Below are positions 26,870 through 36,815 of a stretch of 64,000 bases of DNA, one piece after another. Under the pieces are notes generated by a model. That model searched no databases. It was not told the DNA's origin and saw only the letters and a list, made by a program, of their open reading frames with translations. Numbering within the stretch: the stretch's first letter is position 1; every line of letters begins with the position of its first letter. The stretch is from Siccirubricoccus sp. G192 (GTDB taxonomy: Bacteria; Pseudomonadota; Alphaproteobacteria; Acetobacterales; Acetobacteraceae): contig NZ_JAHREN010000001.1 in the NCBI RefSeq assembly GCF_019084075.1, positions 3,073,501-3,137,500 on the forward strand, written 5' to 3'. The position numbers and the translations under genes were made by a program.

Positions 26870-27559
26870 CTACCCCTGGTCCGGCAGGAAGCGGGCAGTA
26901 TAGGCGTGGCGGATGGTCTCGCCGCGCACCGGGTCGTGCAGCGAGAGGCGGAAGGCGGCGCGCGGGCGGATGCCGCCGATCACCGGCAAGGTGCCGCCGA
27001 ACATCAGCGTATCCGGACCGATGCGGTGGCCGGCCGCCTCATAGGCGCGCAGCAGGTCGCGCGGGTCGCGCATGGCGGCGACGCTGCCGCGCTGATAGGC
27101 GGTGAAGCCGGCGCCGTCATCCACCTCGCTCAGGATCTCGAGCTGGTCCCAGTGGTCCGCCACTTCCTCGAAGCGCCAGAGCACGGGGGCCACCGGCTTC
27201 GGGCACATCTGCTTGGAGACGGTGATGGAATAGGCTTCCACCTTGCGGTCGGTATGGTCGGAACCGGCGCCGACCCACCAGCCGTCCTCGCGCAGCAGCA
27301 GGAAGAACTCCGCCTCGCCGCTGCTCCCGGCGCCGAGGCAGTCGATCTCGGGCGCGGTGGTCAGCAGCGCGGCACCGGCGCGGTAGAAGCAGGGCACCGA
27401 GGCCGGCGGCGCGACGCCGAGCGCTGCCAGCTCCTCGATATGCTCCTGCACCTTGTGGCTGTCGCGCCCGGTCCAGCCGGCGATGACGAGGTCGCGCACC
27501 GGCACGCTGCGGCGCTCGGCGCCGGCCCGGCTGCGGAATTCGAAGCTCAGCATGTGCAT
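26870..27559 (-). CDS. DUF2848 family protein
   Basis: 229 residues resembling DUF2848, a family often found beside TctC receptors and ring or amide metabolising enzymes. The conserved block DLVIAGWTGRDSHKVQEHI near the N-terminus and VGAGSDHTDRKVEAYSI in the middle are typical; the latter resembles a fumarylacetoacetase-like metal-binding motif. Cofactor-independent hydrolase or lyase activity is plausible but not shown. The gene starts 12 bases after the tctC stop. Confidence 0.85.
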   Translation of the reverse strand: MHMLSFEFRSRAGAERRSVPVRDLVIAGWTGRDSHKVQEHIEELAALGVAPPASVPCFYRAGAALLTTAPEIDCLGAGSSGEAEFFLLLREDGWWVGAGSDHTDRKVEAYSITVSKQMCPKPVAPVLWRFEEVADHWDQLEILSEVDDGAGFTAYQRGSVAAMRDPRDLLRAYEAAGHRIGPDTLMFGGTLPVIGGIRPRAAFRLSLHDPVRGETIRHAYTARFLPDQG

Positions 27560-27571
27560 CTGCGGCCCCCC

Positions 27572-28540
27572 CTAATCGGCCCTGGCGCCGGAGGCGCGAA
27601 TGATGGCCTGCATGCGCGTGGTCTCCGCGGCGATGAAACGGGCGAACTCCGCGCCGCCACGGGCGCGGGGGATGCTGCCCGTCTCGACGATGCGGGCACT
27701 GACGGCAGGGTCGACGATGGCCTCCATTGCCTCCTGCTCCAGCCGCGCCAGGATGGGGCCTGGCGTGCCGCTCGGCGCCAGCAGGCCGAACCAGCCGACG
27801 GTGGTGACATCCACCCCCGCCTCGCGCAGCGTCGGCAGCGCGGCGAAGACCGGCACCCGCTCCTCGCCGGTGACGGCGAGCGCCTTCATCCTGCCGCTGC
27901 GCGCCAATTCCGCGACGGCGGAGATGGACTGGAACAGCACATGCACCCGCCCCTCCATCAGGTCGGTATTGACCTGGGCCGGGTCGCGATAGGGAACATG
28001 CTGCATCTGCGTGCCCGTCAGCATGTTGAACTGCACGCCGGCCAGGTGCTGCGAGGTGCCATTGCCGATCGAGCCGAAATTCACCGCCGTGCCGCGCGGC
28101 TTCGCCCAGGCCAGGAATTCCGGCACGGTCGAGACCGGCAGACCGGGCGGCACCACCATCAGGTTCGGCACCAGCGCCAGCAGGCTGATGGGCGCGAAGT
28201 CCTGGTCGGGATCATAGGGCAGGCTGCGGAACAGGAAGCGGTTCACCGCGAGCGTGCCGACCGCGGCAAGCGTCAGGGTATATCCATCGGGTGCCGCCCG
28301 CGCGCCGGCCTCGGTGCCGAGATTGCCGCCGGCGCCGGAGCGGTTCTCCACCACCACCGGCTGGCCGAGCGAGCGCCCCATGCGCTCCCCCACCACGCGG
28401 CCCAGGAAGTCGCTGGCGCCGCCGGGCGGATAGGGGACGATCAGGCGGACCGGGCGGCTGGGCCAGGCCTCCTGCGCCCGGAGCGCGGGGGCGGCAAGCA
28501 GGGCGGTGGCGCCCAGCGCCAGGCGGCGGGTGAGGGGCAT
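27572..28540 (-). CDS. TctC/Bug tripartite tricarboxylate transporter receptor
   Basis: 322-residue periplasmic solute receptor with a signal peptide (MPLTRRLALGATALLAAPAL) and the Bug-family landmarks RLIVPYPPGGASDFLGRVV, VVVENRSGAGGNLGTEAGAR, the LPYDPDQDFAPISLLA strand and a central MQHVPYRDPAQVNTDLMEG. Such proteins capture carboxylates or small organic acids for TctAB permeases. No TctA or TctB gene is nearby, so it must borrow a permease encoded elsewhere or act as a sensor. Its start overlaps the stop of the FAD monooxygenase gene (TGATG). Confidence 0.93.
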   Translation of the reverse strand: MPLTRRLALGATALLAAPALRAQEAWPSRPVRLIVPYPPGGASDFLGRVVGERMGRSLGQPVVVENRSGAGGNLGTEAGARAAPDGYTLTLAAVGTLAVNRFLFRSLPYDPDQDFAPISLLALVPNLMVVPPGLPVSTVPEFLAWAKPRGTAVNFGSIGNGTSQHLAGVQFNMLTGTQMQHVPYRDPAQVNTDLMEGRVHVLFQSISAVAELARSGRMKALAVTGEERVPVFAALPTLREAGVDVTTVGWFGLLAPSGTPGPILARLEQEAMEAIVDPAVSARIVETGSIPRARGGAEFARFIAAETTRMQAIIRASGARAD

Positions 28541-29722
28541 CAGGCGATCTCCTCGGCGCGGCGCAGGCTGGCGATCATGGAAATGCCCGTGAGGTATGCA
28601 TGCGCCTTCACCGGGTCGGCGGCGGCCTCGCGCATGCGGTCGCGGAAGGCCCGCTGCGCCTCGGGCTCCTTGGCTTCCAGGTTCTGCTTGTTGGCGATGG
28701 TCTGGCGCTGCACATGCTCCACCGTCACGCCGCGGCGCTGCCGGTCGTAGTGGTCGAGCAGCGAATCGGGCGCACCATCCTGGATCACCTGGGCGAGCTT
28801 GCCGGCCAGGTTCACCGCGTCATGCACGCCGCCATTCAGCCCCATGCCGCCGAGCGGGTTGTTGATATGCGCCGCATCGCCGGCCAGCAGCACGCGGCCC
28901 TGGCGGAAGCTTTGCGCCACGCGCTGATGCACGCGGTAGAGCGTGCGGTGGCGAATTTCATAGCCGCCGCGCCCCTCGATGATGCGCGCCATACGCGCCG
29001 CGGCGAAGGCATCGGAGGCGATCTCAGCCTCGCTGACCTCCGCCGCCACCGGGAACATGGCGCGCCAGAGACCGGGGACGCGCAGCAGGAAGAACCATTC
29101 CTCCGGATCGGCATAATAGGTGACATCGGCGAGGCCAGGGATCGCATCGGCGAATTCGAAGGGGGTGGAGAGCACCAGAAAGCGCTCCGGCCAGGTGAAG
29201 CCCTCGAACTCGATGCCCGTCGCGCGCCGCACCGCGCTGCGCGCGCCATCGGCGCCGATCAGCCAACTGCCCTCAAGCTGCTCGCCATTCTCCAGCGCCA
29301 CGCGGACGCCCTCGCCGAGATCGGTGCAGCCCTCCACACGGGCGCCGTAGCGCAGGGTGAAGCCGGGCTCGCCTTCCAGCAGGTCGGCCAGGATGCGGGT
29401 CAGCTTGGAATTGTTCCACCTGCACCCGGAAGGGATGGCGCGTGAGGTCGGCGATCCGGCCGAAATCGAACTCGGCGATCAGACTATGGTCGCGGTTGCG
29501 GTATTGCAGCCTGGGCGCGACCAGCCCCTGGGCGATCATCGGCCGCGCGGCGCCGAGCGCATCCAGCATGTCGAGCGTCGGCGCATGGAAGGTGGAGGCG
29601 CGCAGCTCGATGGGCAGCGCCGGTTCCGCCTCCAGCACCGTCACCGGAATGCCGCGCCGCACCAGCGCCGCCGCGGCGACCAGCCCGACCGGCCCGGCCC
29701 CCGCCACCAGGACCGGCTGCAT
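28540..29722 (-). pseudogene. FAD-dependent aromatic monooxygenase, frameshifted once
   Basis: The N-terminal part starting at 29722 has LVAGAGPVGLVAAAALVRRG and LRASTFHAPTLDMLDALG, and the C-terminal part has WLIGADGARSAVR and LLAGDAAHINNPLGGMGLNG. These are the FAD motifs of UbiH/PheA-type hydroxylases. The two parts are in different frames, joined near 29407-29413, where GGAATTG on the plus strand should probably read GGATTG. Corrected, the enzyme has about 393 residues. It is divergent from a 3-hydroxyisobutyrate dehydrogenase-like gene and heads the tctC - DUF2848 - cupin unit. Confidence 0.85.
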
Positions 29723-30002
29723 CAACGGCACCGCGGCGGGCAGGGGCGCGCGGCCGGCCGCCGGGCCTGCCCCCGGCATGGGTCTGCTGTGAAAGGGGCG
29801 CTCTCGCGTGGCATGCGGCCATCCTTCGGACTGTGCCGGTGGCGGATCACGCCATCCCGGCTGGCCTGGCGCGGCACAGCGACTACCCGGGGCGGGATGG
29901 CCGGGCAGCTTAACGACCGGGCCGCGGCGCCGGCAACCCGGCCCGGCTTGCCATCGCCCGCGGAGGCGGCGAAACATCCCCCGGCAACGGGAGGGAAGTG
30001 CG

Positions 30003-30902
30003 ATGGCGGAAATGGTGGGGTTCATCGGCCTCGGCATGATGGGGCTGCCAATGGCGCGCTGCCTCCTGCGGCGGGGCCGCTCCCTGGCCGCCTGCGACCC
30101 CTCCGCCACGGCGCGGGAGGCGCTGGCCGAGGGCGCGGCGCCTGGCAGCCTGCGCTTCGTGGGCACCCCTGCCGAGGTGGCGGAAGCCTGCGACATCATC
30201 GTCACCATGCTGCCGGACAGCCGCGCCGTGGCGCAGGTGATGGAGGGGCCCGGCGGCCTGCTCGCGGTGCTGCGGCCGGGGCAACTGGTCATCGACATGG
30301 GCTCCTCCCTGCCCGCCGAGACGCGGCGCCTGGCGGCCGCGGCGGCCGGGCGCGGCGCGGCGCTGGTGGATGCGCCGGTCTCCGGCAGCGTGGTGAAGGC
30401 CAAGGCAGGGACGCTGGCCATCATGGTCGGCGGCAATGACGCGGCCTATGCCAAGGCCGAGCCGGTGCTGCGCGACATGGGCGAGACGCTGATCCGCACC
30501 GGCGCCACCGGCAGCGCCCATGCCATGAAGGCGCTCAACAACTACGTCTATGCCGCCGGCCTGCTGGCGACGGCGGAGGCGCTGCGCATGGCGGAGCGGC
30601 TGGAGCTCGACCTCGGCATCCTGGCGGATGTGCTGAACGCCTCCTCCGGCCGCAACATCGCCACCGAGACCAAGGTGAAGCAGGAGATCCTGCCCGGCCG
30701 CTACCAGGGCGGCTTCCAGCTCGGGCTGATGCGGAAGGACCTGGAAACCGCCGGGGCCATCGCCGAGGAAACGGGCTTCGACGCGCAGGCGCTGGCACTC
30801 TGCCGCGCCTTGTGGAACGAGGCGGTCGCGGCGCTTGGACCCAAGGCCGACAATACCGAGATCCACCGCTTCCTCGGTGGCCGGGAAGGGACGAGCCGAT
30901 GA
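30003..30902 (+). CDS. NAD(P)-dependent 3-hydroxyacid dehydrogenase (3-hydroxyisobutyrate dehydrogenase family)
   Basis: 299 residues with the beta-hydroxyacid dehydrogenase fold: cofactor motif GFIGLGMMGLPMARCLLRRG, the substrate segment VDAPVSGSVVKAKAGTL, and the catalytic lysine in HAMKALNNYVYAAGL. It probably oxidises a short 3-hydroxyacid such as hydroxyisobutyrate, tartronate semialdehyde or a relative. The following tctC gene overlaps its stop (ATGA), suggesting that the receptor supplies its substrate. Confidence 0.88.
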   Translation: MAEMVGFIGLGMMGLPMARCLLRRGRSLAACDPSATAREALAEGAAPGSLRFVGTPAEVAEACDIIVTMLPDSRAVAQVMEGPGGLLAVLRPGQLVIDMGSSLPAETRRLAAAAAGRGAALVDAPVSGSVVKAKAGTLAIMVGGNDAAYAKAEPVLRDMGETLIRTGATGSAHAMKALNNYVYAAGLLATAEALRMAERLELDLGILADVLNASSGRNIATETKVKQEILPGRYQGGFQLGLMRKDLETAGAIAEETGFDAQALALCRALWNEAVAALGPKADNTEIHRFLGGREGTSR

Positions 30903-31864
30903 CCAGCCTCACCCGCCGCGTGGCCCTTGCCGCGCCGCTCCTGCTCCCCGCCCTGGGCGCGCGTGCCCAGGCGAACTGGCCCGACCGGCCGATCCGCCTG
31001 GTGGTGGCCTTTCCGGCCGGCAGCGTGACGGACACGCTGATGCGCCACCTGTCCGAGCCGCTCTCGCGCGAACTCGGCCAGCCGGTGATCGTGGACAACC
31101 GCCCCGGCGGCAATGGCGTGGTCGGCACCGAATCCGCGGCGCGGGCGCCGGCGGATGGCCTGACCTGGTGCGTGCTCAGCGTCACCAATGGCGCGCTGAA
31201 CACCTACCTGATCCGCCGCCTGCCCTATGACCCGCTGCGTGATTTCGCACCGATCGGCTTCGTCTCGGAGACCGCCTATATCCTGGTCGTGCCGGCGAAC
31301 CATCCGGCGCGCGACCTGCGCGGGCTGATCGAGCTGGCGAAGCGGCGGCCGGGGGAGCTGACCTACAGCCACGGCAATTCCAGCGCCCATATCGCCTCCG
31401 CTACCCTGGCGCGCATGGCGGGGGTGGAGATGGAGGCGGTGCCCTATCGCGGCGGGCCGGAGGCGCTGACCGATGTGATCGCCGGGCGCATCGACAGCAC
31501 CTTCACCGATTTCGCCGCGGGCATGCCGCAGATCAGGGAAGGCAAGGTGCGGGCGCTTGGCGTCACCCTGCCCGAAGCCTTCTCGCTGGCGCCCGAGATC
31601 CCGCCGGTCAGCGCGGTGCTGCCGGGCTATGGCTTCTCCTTCTGGTTCGGCATGGCGGCGCCCGCCGGCACGCCGGCGCCGGTGATCGCGCGGGCCAATG
31701 CGGCGCTCAACAAGGTGCTGCAACTGCCGGAACTGGGCGAGCGCCTGGCCCGGCTCGGCTATGCGCCGCGCGGCAGTGAGCCGGCCTATTTCCGCAGCTT
31801 CCTGCAGGAGCAGATCGAGACGCTGACGGCGCGGGCGAAGGAGGCGGGGCTGGAGCCGGGCTGA
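30899..31864 (+). CDS. TctC/Bug tripartite tricarboxylate transporter receptor
   Basis: 321 residues with signal peptide (RRVALAAPLLLPALGARAQ) and Bug signatures RLVVAFPAGSVTDTLMRHL, VIVDNRPGGNGVVGTESAAR, DPLRDFAPIGFVSET and MEAVPYRGGPEALTDVIAG. It overlaps the upstream dehydrogenase gene by four bases, so the two are coexpressed. As with the other receptors here, TctAB partners are missing from the window. Confidence 0.93.
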   Translation: MTSLTRRVALAAPLLLPALGARAQANWPDRPIRLVVAFPAGSVTDTLMRHLSEPLSRELGQPVIVDNRPGGNGVVGTESAARAPADGLTWCVLSVTNGALNTYLIRRLPYDPLRDFAPIGFVSETAYILVVPANHPARDLRGLIELAKRRPGELTYSHGNSSAHIASATLARMAGVEMEAVPYRGGPEALTDVIAGRIDSTFTDFAAGMPQIREGKVRALGVTLPEAFSLAPEIPPVSAVLPGYGFSFWFGMAAPAGTPAPVIARANAALNKVLQLPELGERLARLGYAPRGSEPAYFRSFLQEQIETLTARAKEAGLEPG

Positions 31865-31936
31865 GCGGCCCGATGACCGCAGGGCCGCATGGCCCGGAGG
31901 TCTGAATCGGTCCGCAAGATACAAGCCGCCCGGGCC

Positions 31937-32916
31937 TCAATCCGGCTTGATACCGGCGCTGGCGATGACCACGCGCCAGCGTTCCAGCTCGCCGCGGATC
32001 ATCGCGGTATAGTCCGCGGGGCCGAGCGTCCCGGGCACCACGCCGATGGCGGCGAAGCGCTCGCGCAGCCGTGGCGCCGTGAGCGCCATGGTGATCTCCA
32101 GCCGCCAGCGCTCGGCGATCGGCGCCGGGATGCCGGCAGCGGCGGAGAAGCCGAACCAGTTGGTGGATTGCGCGGCGGCGAAGCCGGCTTCGGCGAAGTT
32201 CGGCACCTCGGGCGTCGCGGCATCCCGCGCCGCCTCGCTGGTGGCGAGGGCGCGCAGCCGGCCGGCGCGGATATGCGGCAGGGCGATCGGCAGGCTTTCC
32301 ATGATGGCCGGGATCTGCCCGCCCATCGCATCCGCCAGGGCCGGCGCCGAGCCGCGATAGGGCACATGGGTCAGTTCGATGCCCGCGGCACGGGCCAGCA
32401 TTGCCCGACCAGATGGTTCATCGTGCCATTGCCGCCCGAACCGTAGGACAGCCCGCCGGGCCGCCCGCGGGCGAAGGCGATGAACTCCGCCAGGGTCTGC
32501 GCCGGCACGCCGGGATTGACCGCGAGAACGCTGGCGAAGGTGCCGATCAGCGCGATATGGGTGAAATCCGCCAGCGCGTCATAGGGCATGTTCGGGTAGA
32601 GCACCGGGCCGATGCCATGCGAGGCGGCGCTCGAGATCATCACCATATGGGCGTCGCCGTGCGCCTTGGCGAGCAGGTCGCTGCCCACCAGCCCGCCGGC
32701 GCCCGGCCGGTTCTCGATGACGATGGGTTGGCCGAGCCTGGTGCCGATCTGCTCGCCCAGCGTGCGGGAGAGCGTGTCCGCCGCGCCGCCGGGCGGGAAA
32801 TTCACGACCCAGCGGATCGGCCGCTCGGGCCAGACGGCCTGCGCCCGCGCGTCGAGGGAGGGCAGGGCAAGGCCACCCAGCAGCAGGCGGCGGGGCAGGG
32901 CGGTGCTGCGTTTCAT
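31937..32916 (-). pseudogene. TctC/Bug receptor gene with a one-base frameshift
   Basis: From ATG at 32916 the N-terminal part has a signal peptide (ALPRRLLLGGLALPSLDARA), WVVNFPPGGAADTLSRTLG and VIENRPGAGGLVGSDLLAK, up to GNGTMNHLVGQ. The rest continues in another frame as MLARAAGIELTHVPYRG to the end at 31937. One base is missing around 32399-32405; restoring it gives a normal receptor of about 326 residues. It lies 38 bases downstream of the cyclase gene and AAGGAG precedes its start. Confidence 0.85.
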
Positions 32917-32954
32917 GGCGCGGTCTCCTTGCTGCCGCCCGCGTGCCAGCCGGC

Positions 32955-33647
32955 TCACCCGAACATCGCCACGGCGCGGATCGGGCTCGCGGTGCCGCCG
33001 CGGATTTTCAGCGGGAAGCCGATGAAGGTGAAGCGGCCACGGCCGACCAGGCTGTGCAGGTTGGCCAGGCATTCCATATGCGTGATGCCGCGCTCGGCGC
33101 AGGCCATATGCGCCTGGAAATTCGGCTCGCCCTCCGGTGCCGGGCTGATCGCCTCCACGCCGAACATGCCGATGCCGCGATCCGCCAGCCAACGCACGCT
33201 CTCCAGCGCCAGGCCGGGGAAGTCGTGCAGGTAGCCGGGCTTGCCGAGCAGCCGCTCATTCACCGCCATCCAGAGCAGCACGGTATCGCGTGGCCGGATC
33301 TCCTGGCCGGATTCCGCCAGCGCCGCCTCCATCTCGCGCACGGTGATGGCGTGCTTCAGGGGCACATGCGACAGGTCGAGGCAGATGGCAGACGTATAGA
33401 AATCCGCCAGCGGTACCTGGTCGATGGAGGCGGCGCCGGGGCGCGGGTCGAAATGCACGGGCGCATCCACATGCGTGCCGGCATGGTCGCTCATCGAAAG
33501 GAACAGCACCTTGCTGGTGAAGGTTGTATTGCCGGCCTGCTTCTTCTCCGCATGGTCGTTCCAGACCGTCGTCACGACGGGCGGGTGGCTGGGATGGGTC
33601 TGGGTGCGGTGGAAGATCTCGCGCGAGAGATCAACGGATCCGGGCAT
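32955..33647 (-). CDS. Cyclase-family (kynurenine formamidase-like) hydrolase
   Basis: 230-residue metal-dependent hydrolase of the cyclase/KynB family. The metal-binding motif SDHAGTHVDAPVHFD (HxGTHxDxPxH) is complete and the C-terminal LKIRGGTASPIRAVAMFG is typical. Substrates in this family are N-formylkynurenine, cyclic amides or lactones; the exact one is not evident. The ATG at 33647 has GGAGA before it. It heads a two-gene unit with the downstream frameshifted tctC and is divergent from another tctC at 33795. Confidence 0.9.
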   Translation of the reverse strand: MPGSVDLSREIFHRTQTHPSHPPVVTTVWNDHAEKKQAGNTTFTSKVLFLSMSDHAGTHVDAPVHFDPRPGAASIDQVPLADFYTSAICLDLSHVPLKHAITVREMEAALAESGQEIRPRDTVLLWMAVNERLLGKPGYLHDFPGLALESVRWLADRGIGMFGVEAISPAPEGEPNFQAHMACAERGITHMECLANLHSLVGRGRFTFIGFPLKIRGGTASPIRAVAMFG

Positions 33648-33794
33648 GGCGGCGTTCTCCGTCCGGCGGGCTTGGCGCGGCGATGATAGGCCGCAGCGGC
33701 GGCGGCGGAACAGCCGCGGCCGGGCCTCGCGCCGGACTTGCTGCCGCCGGGCCTGCCGATTATGCGAAGGCCCAGCCACCCCGGGAGAAGCCCA

Positions 33795-34778
33795 ATGCGC
33801 CGCCGCCGCCTGCTGACCGCTGCACCCGCCCTGCTGCTGGCGCCCGCTGCCCTGGGGCAGGGGACCGATGGCTGGGTGCCGGCCCGCCCGATCAGCATCA
33901 TCGTGCCCTTCGCCGCCGGTGGCCCGACCGACCTCATTGCCCGGCTGATCGCCGAGGCCATGGCCAAGGACCTCGGCCAGAGCGTGGTTGTCGAGAACGT
34001 GACAGGCGGCGGCGGCACCATCGCCGCGGCCCGGGTCGCCCAGGCGCGGCCGGACGGCACCACGCTGCTGATCCACCATATCGGCCATGCCGCGGCGGCG
34101 ACGCTCTATCGCCGGCTGCCCTATGACGTGCAGGAGAGCTTCACGCCGCTCGGCTTGGTGAGCGAGGTGGCGATGACCATCGTCGGCCGACCCGACTTCC
34201 CCGCCAATACCATGCAGGAATTGCTGGCCGAGATCCGCCGGCGCGGCGATGCGCTCAACCTTGGCCATGCCGGGCTCGGCAGTTCCAACCAGCTCTGTGG
34301 CATGCTGCTGCAGGCGAAGGCCGGCACGGCGATGACCGGCGTGGTGTTCCGTGGCGCGGCGCCGGCCAATACCGAGCTCATGGCCGGGCGGCTCGACCTC
34401 TCCTGCGACCAGGCGACCAATACCGTCCCCTTCCTGCGCGACCATCGCATGAAGGGCTTCGCGGTAACGGCGGCAAGGCGAGTGCCCGGGATCGAGGATG
34501 TGCCGACCGCGGCGGAAGGCGGCCTGCCGGATTTCGAAATCAGCGTCTGGCACGCGCTGTATGGGCCGAAGGGCCTGCCGGACGAGATCACCGCCCGCCT
34601 CTCGCGCGCCATCCAGGCGGCAATGAAGGACGAAAAGCTGCGCACCCGCTATGCCGAGCTGGTGACGGATATCCCGGCGCCGGAGAAGGTGACGCCGGAC
34701 TACCACCGCCGCTTCCTGGCGCAGGAGGTCGCGCGCTGGCGGCCGCTGATCCAGGCGGCGGGGCAATACGCCGACTGA
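33795..34778 (+). CDS. TctC/Bug tripartite tricarboxylate transporter receptor
   Basis: 327 residues, signal peptide MRRRRLLTAAPALLLAPAAL, then ISIIVPFAAGGPTDLIARLI, VVVENVTGGGGTIAAARVAQ, LPYDVQESFTPLGLV and GVVFRGAAPANTELMAGRL. The Asn-Thr-Gly-Gly variation in the ligand loop is common in Bug proteins. An earlier ATG at 33738 would add 19 residues before the signal peptide and is not favoured; GGGAGAAG lies before 33795. Confidence 0.92.
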   Translation: MRRRRLLTAAPALLLAPAALGQGTDGWVPARPISIIVPFAAGGPTDLIARLIAEAMAKDLGQSVVVENVTGGGGTIAAARVAQARPDGTTLLIHHIGHAAAATLYRRLPYDVQESFTPLGLVSEVAMTIVGRPDFPANTMQELLAEIRRRGDALNLGHAGLGSSNQLCGMLLQAKAGTAMTGVVFRGAAPANTELMAGRLDLSCDQATNTVPFLRDHRMKGFAVTAARRVPGIEDVPTAAEGGLPDFEISVWHALYGPKGLPDEITARLSRAIQAAMKDEKLRTRYAELVTDIPAPEKVTPDYHRRFLAQEVARWRPLIQAAGQYAD

Positions 34779-34818
34779 CGCTGCGGGGAGGGCGCCGGCC
34801 AGCGCCCTCCCTGCACGC

Positions 34819-35896
34819 TCAGGCGTTGGCGCCGGACAGCGCCGCGATCACCGCATCCTTCACCTGCGCCGTGGTGGCGCTGCCGCCGAGGTCGGGCGTC
34901 AGCACCTGGCCGCGGGCTGTCACCGCCTCCACCGCCGCCATCAGCCGCTGCGCCGCGCGCGCCTCGCCCAGGTGCTCCAGCAGCATGGCGCCGGTCCAGA
35001 AGCAGCCGAGCGGGTTGGCGATCCCCTTGCCGGTGATGTCGAAGGCGCTGCCATGGATCGGCTCGAACATCGAGGGCCGCTGGCGCGAGGGGTCGATATT
35101 GCCTGTCGCGCCGATGCCGAGGCTGCCGGCCAGCGCGCTGGCGAGATCCGACAGGATATCGGCATGCAGGTTGGTGGCGACGACCGTGTCGATGCTCTCC
35201 GGCTTCATCACCATGCGCGCGGTCATGGCATCGACCAGCATCTTGTCCACGGTGAGGTCCGGGTATTGCGCGGTGACACTGGCGCAGACCTCGTCCCACA
35301 TCACCATGCCATGGCGCTGCGCATTGGACTTGGTGACGACGGTGAGCAGCCTGCGCGGCCGCGCCATCGCCACCTCGCAGGCATGGCGGCAGATGCGCTC
35401 CACACCGGCGCGGGTGAAGACCGCGACATCCATCGCCACCTCGATCGGCAGGCCGCGATGCGCGCGGCCGCCGACGCCCGCGTATTCGCCCTCGGAATTC
35501 TCCCGCACGATCACCCAGTCGATGCCCCGCCCAAGCTCCTCCCGCAGCGGGCCGGTGACGCCGGGCAGCAGCCGGGTCGGGCGGACATTGGCGTATTGGT
35601 CGAAGCCCTGGCAGATCGCCAGACGCAATTCCCCAGAGCGTGACATGGTCGGGGATTTCAGGGTCGCCGACCGCGCCGAAATAGATGGCGTCGAAGCCCT
35701 CAAGCTGCCGCAGCCCGTCCTCCGGCATCATGCGGCCGGTGCGGCGATAGAGGTCGCTGCCCCAGTCGAAATCCTGGAAGTCGCAGGCGAAGCCGCCATC
35801 CGCCGCGGCGGCGGCCTCCAGCACCCGGCAGCCGGCGGCGACGACCTCCGGCCCGATCCCGTCCCCGCCGATCGCGGCGATCTTCAATCTGCGCAT
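34819..35896 (-). pseudogene. Tartrate dehydrogenase / decarboxylase-like enzyme, frameshifted once
   Basis: Member of the isopropylmalate/isocitrate dehydrogenase superfamily most like tartrate dehydrogenase. N-terminal part from 35896: IAAIGGDGIGPEVVAAGCRV and FDAIYFGAVGDPEIPDHV. C-terminal part in another frame: WVIVRENSEGEYAGVGGRAH, SNAQRHGMVMWDEVCAS and SMFEPIHGSAFDITGKGIAN. The break is at AATT, 35627-35630, where one base too many is present (GGAATTG for GGATTG on the coding strand). Corrected length is about 358 residues. GGGAGGACACC precedes the start. It follows the DUF1028 gene. Confidence 0.86.
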
Positions 35897-35938
35897 GGTG
35901 TCCTCCCGCAATGCCAGCCGGGCTTTAGCAATGCGGGG

Positions 35939-36658
35939 CTAACGCCGGAAGCGCAGATCCAGCCCCCGCGCCCGCCAGCCCGCCTCGATGGCATCGAGAT
36001 CCACCATGCCGGAGGGGTCGGCCCTGCGGGGCTGGTTCTGCAGCCCCGGCTCCCGCTCCCGCCGCCAGATCCCGAGCAGGCGGCGCAATTCGGCCAGAGG
36101 CGCCGCATGGTCGTCCACGCGGAGGTTGATGTCCGGGAAGTCCTCGGTGGTGGTCAGCATCAGCGCGGCGGATTGGCGGCCGCGCCGGTCGCCCCCGGCG
36201 GCCTCCCCGGCATCCAGCGCCGCCAGCAGCCGTTCCGGCAGGGGCAGGTCGGCCCGCGCCAGCCAGGTGGCGGTGGTCTCCGCCAGCACCGCCGGGCCGG
36301 CGAGCATGTTGCCGGCGACGGAAAAGCCCTCGCCCGGCCTCTCGCCGCACCATTCCACGCAATTGGCGCCGGTCCAGGCGGCGCTGCGGCCCTGCCGGTC
36401 CACCGCATGCACCTGGCGGATGCCGCGCCCCTCATCCCCGGCCAGCGCCCCCTCGATCGCCGCGGCGGGGGCCAGGCCGCGCGCCATGGCATCCAGGATG
36501 GCGGGGCCAAGATAGCGGTTGGTCATGGACTGGGTGGAAACGGCGCCGACCCCGGCGCGCAGGTAGGGGCAGCTTGCGCCCACCGCGAAGGCGCAGGTGG
36601 TGACGGCGACGGCGAAGGCGCCCGTCGCGGGATCATGGGCGGTGATGGACCAGGTCAT
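35939..36658 (-). CDS. DUF1028 family protein
   Basis: 239 residues beginning MTWSITAHDPATGAFAVAV, with AVGASCPYLRAGVGAVSTQS and GRSAAWTGANCVEWCGE, characteristic of DUF1028, an Ntn-hydrolase-like family of unknown substrate often found in amino acid or carboxylate utilisation loci. It lies 42 bases upstream of the tartrate-dehydrogenase-like gene on the same strand and divergent from a tctC gene at 36816, so a shared metabolic role with both is likely. Confidence 0.87.
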   Translation of the reverse strand: MTWSITAHDPATGAFAVAVTTCAFAVGASCPYLRAGVGAVSTQSMTNRYLGPAILDAMARGLAPAAAIEGALAGDEGRGIRQVHAVDRQGRSAAWTGANCVEWCGERPGEGFSVAGNMLAGPAVLAETTATWLARADLPLPERLLAALDAGEAAGGDRRGRQSAALMLTTTEDFPDINLRVDDHAAPLAELRRLLGIWRREREPGLQNQPRRADPSGMVDLDAIEAGWRARGLDLRFRR

Positions 36659-36815
36659 GCGGCCTCCCCAGGGCAGGGGCGGCAGCATAGACCGGATGGC
36701 CGGGGCGTCACGCTCCCGGCAGCAGGGCGGTTGCGCCCCGGCCGTGGGGAGGCCGTTGCGCCGGGGCGCGGGCGGCGGCAGGTTGCGTCGGAGCGCCAGG
36801 AACAGGGAGGCCACC

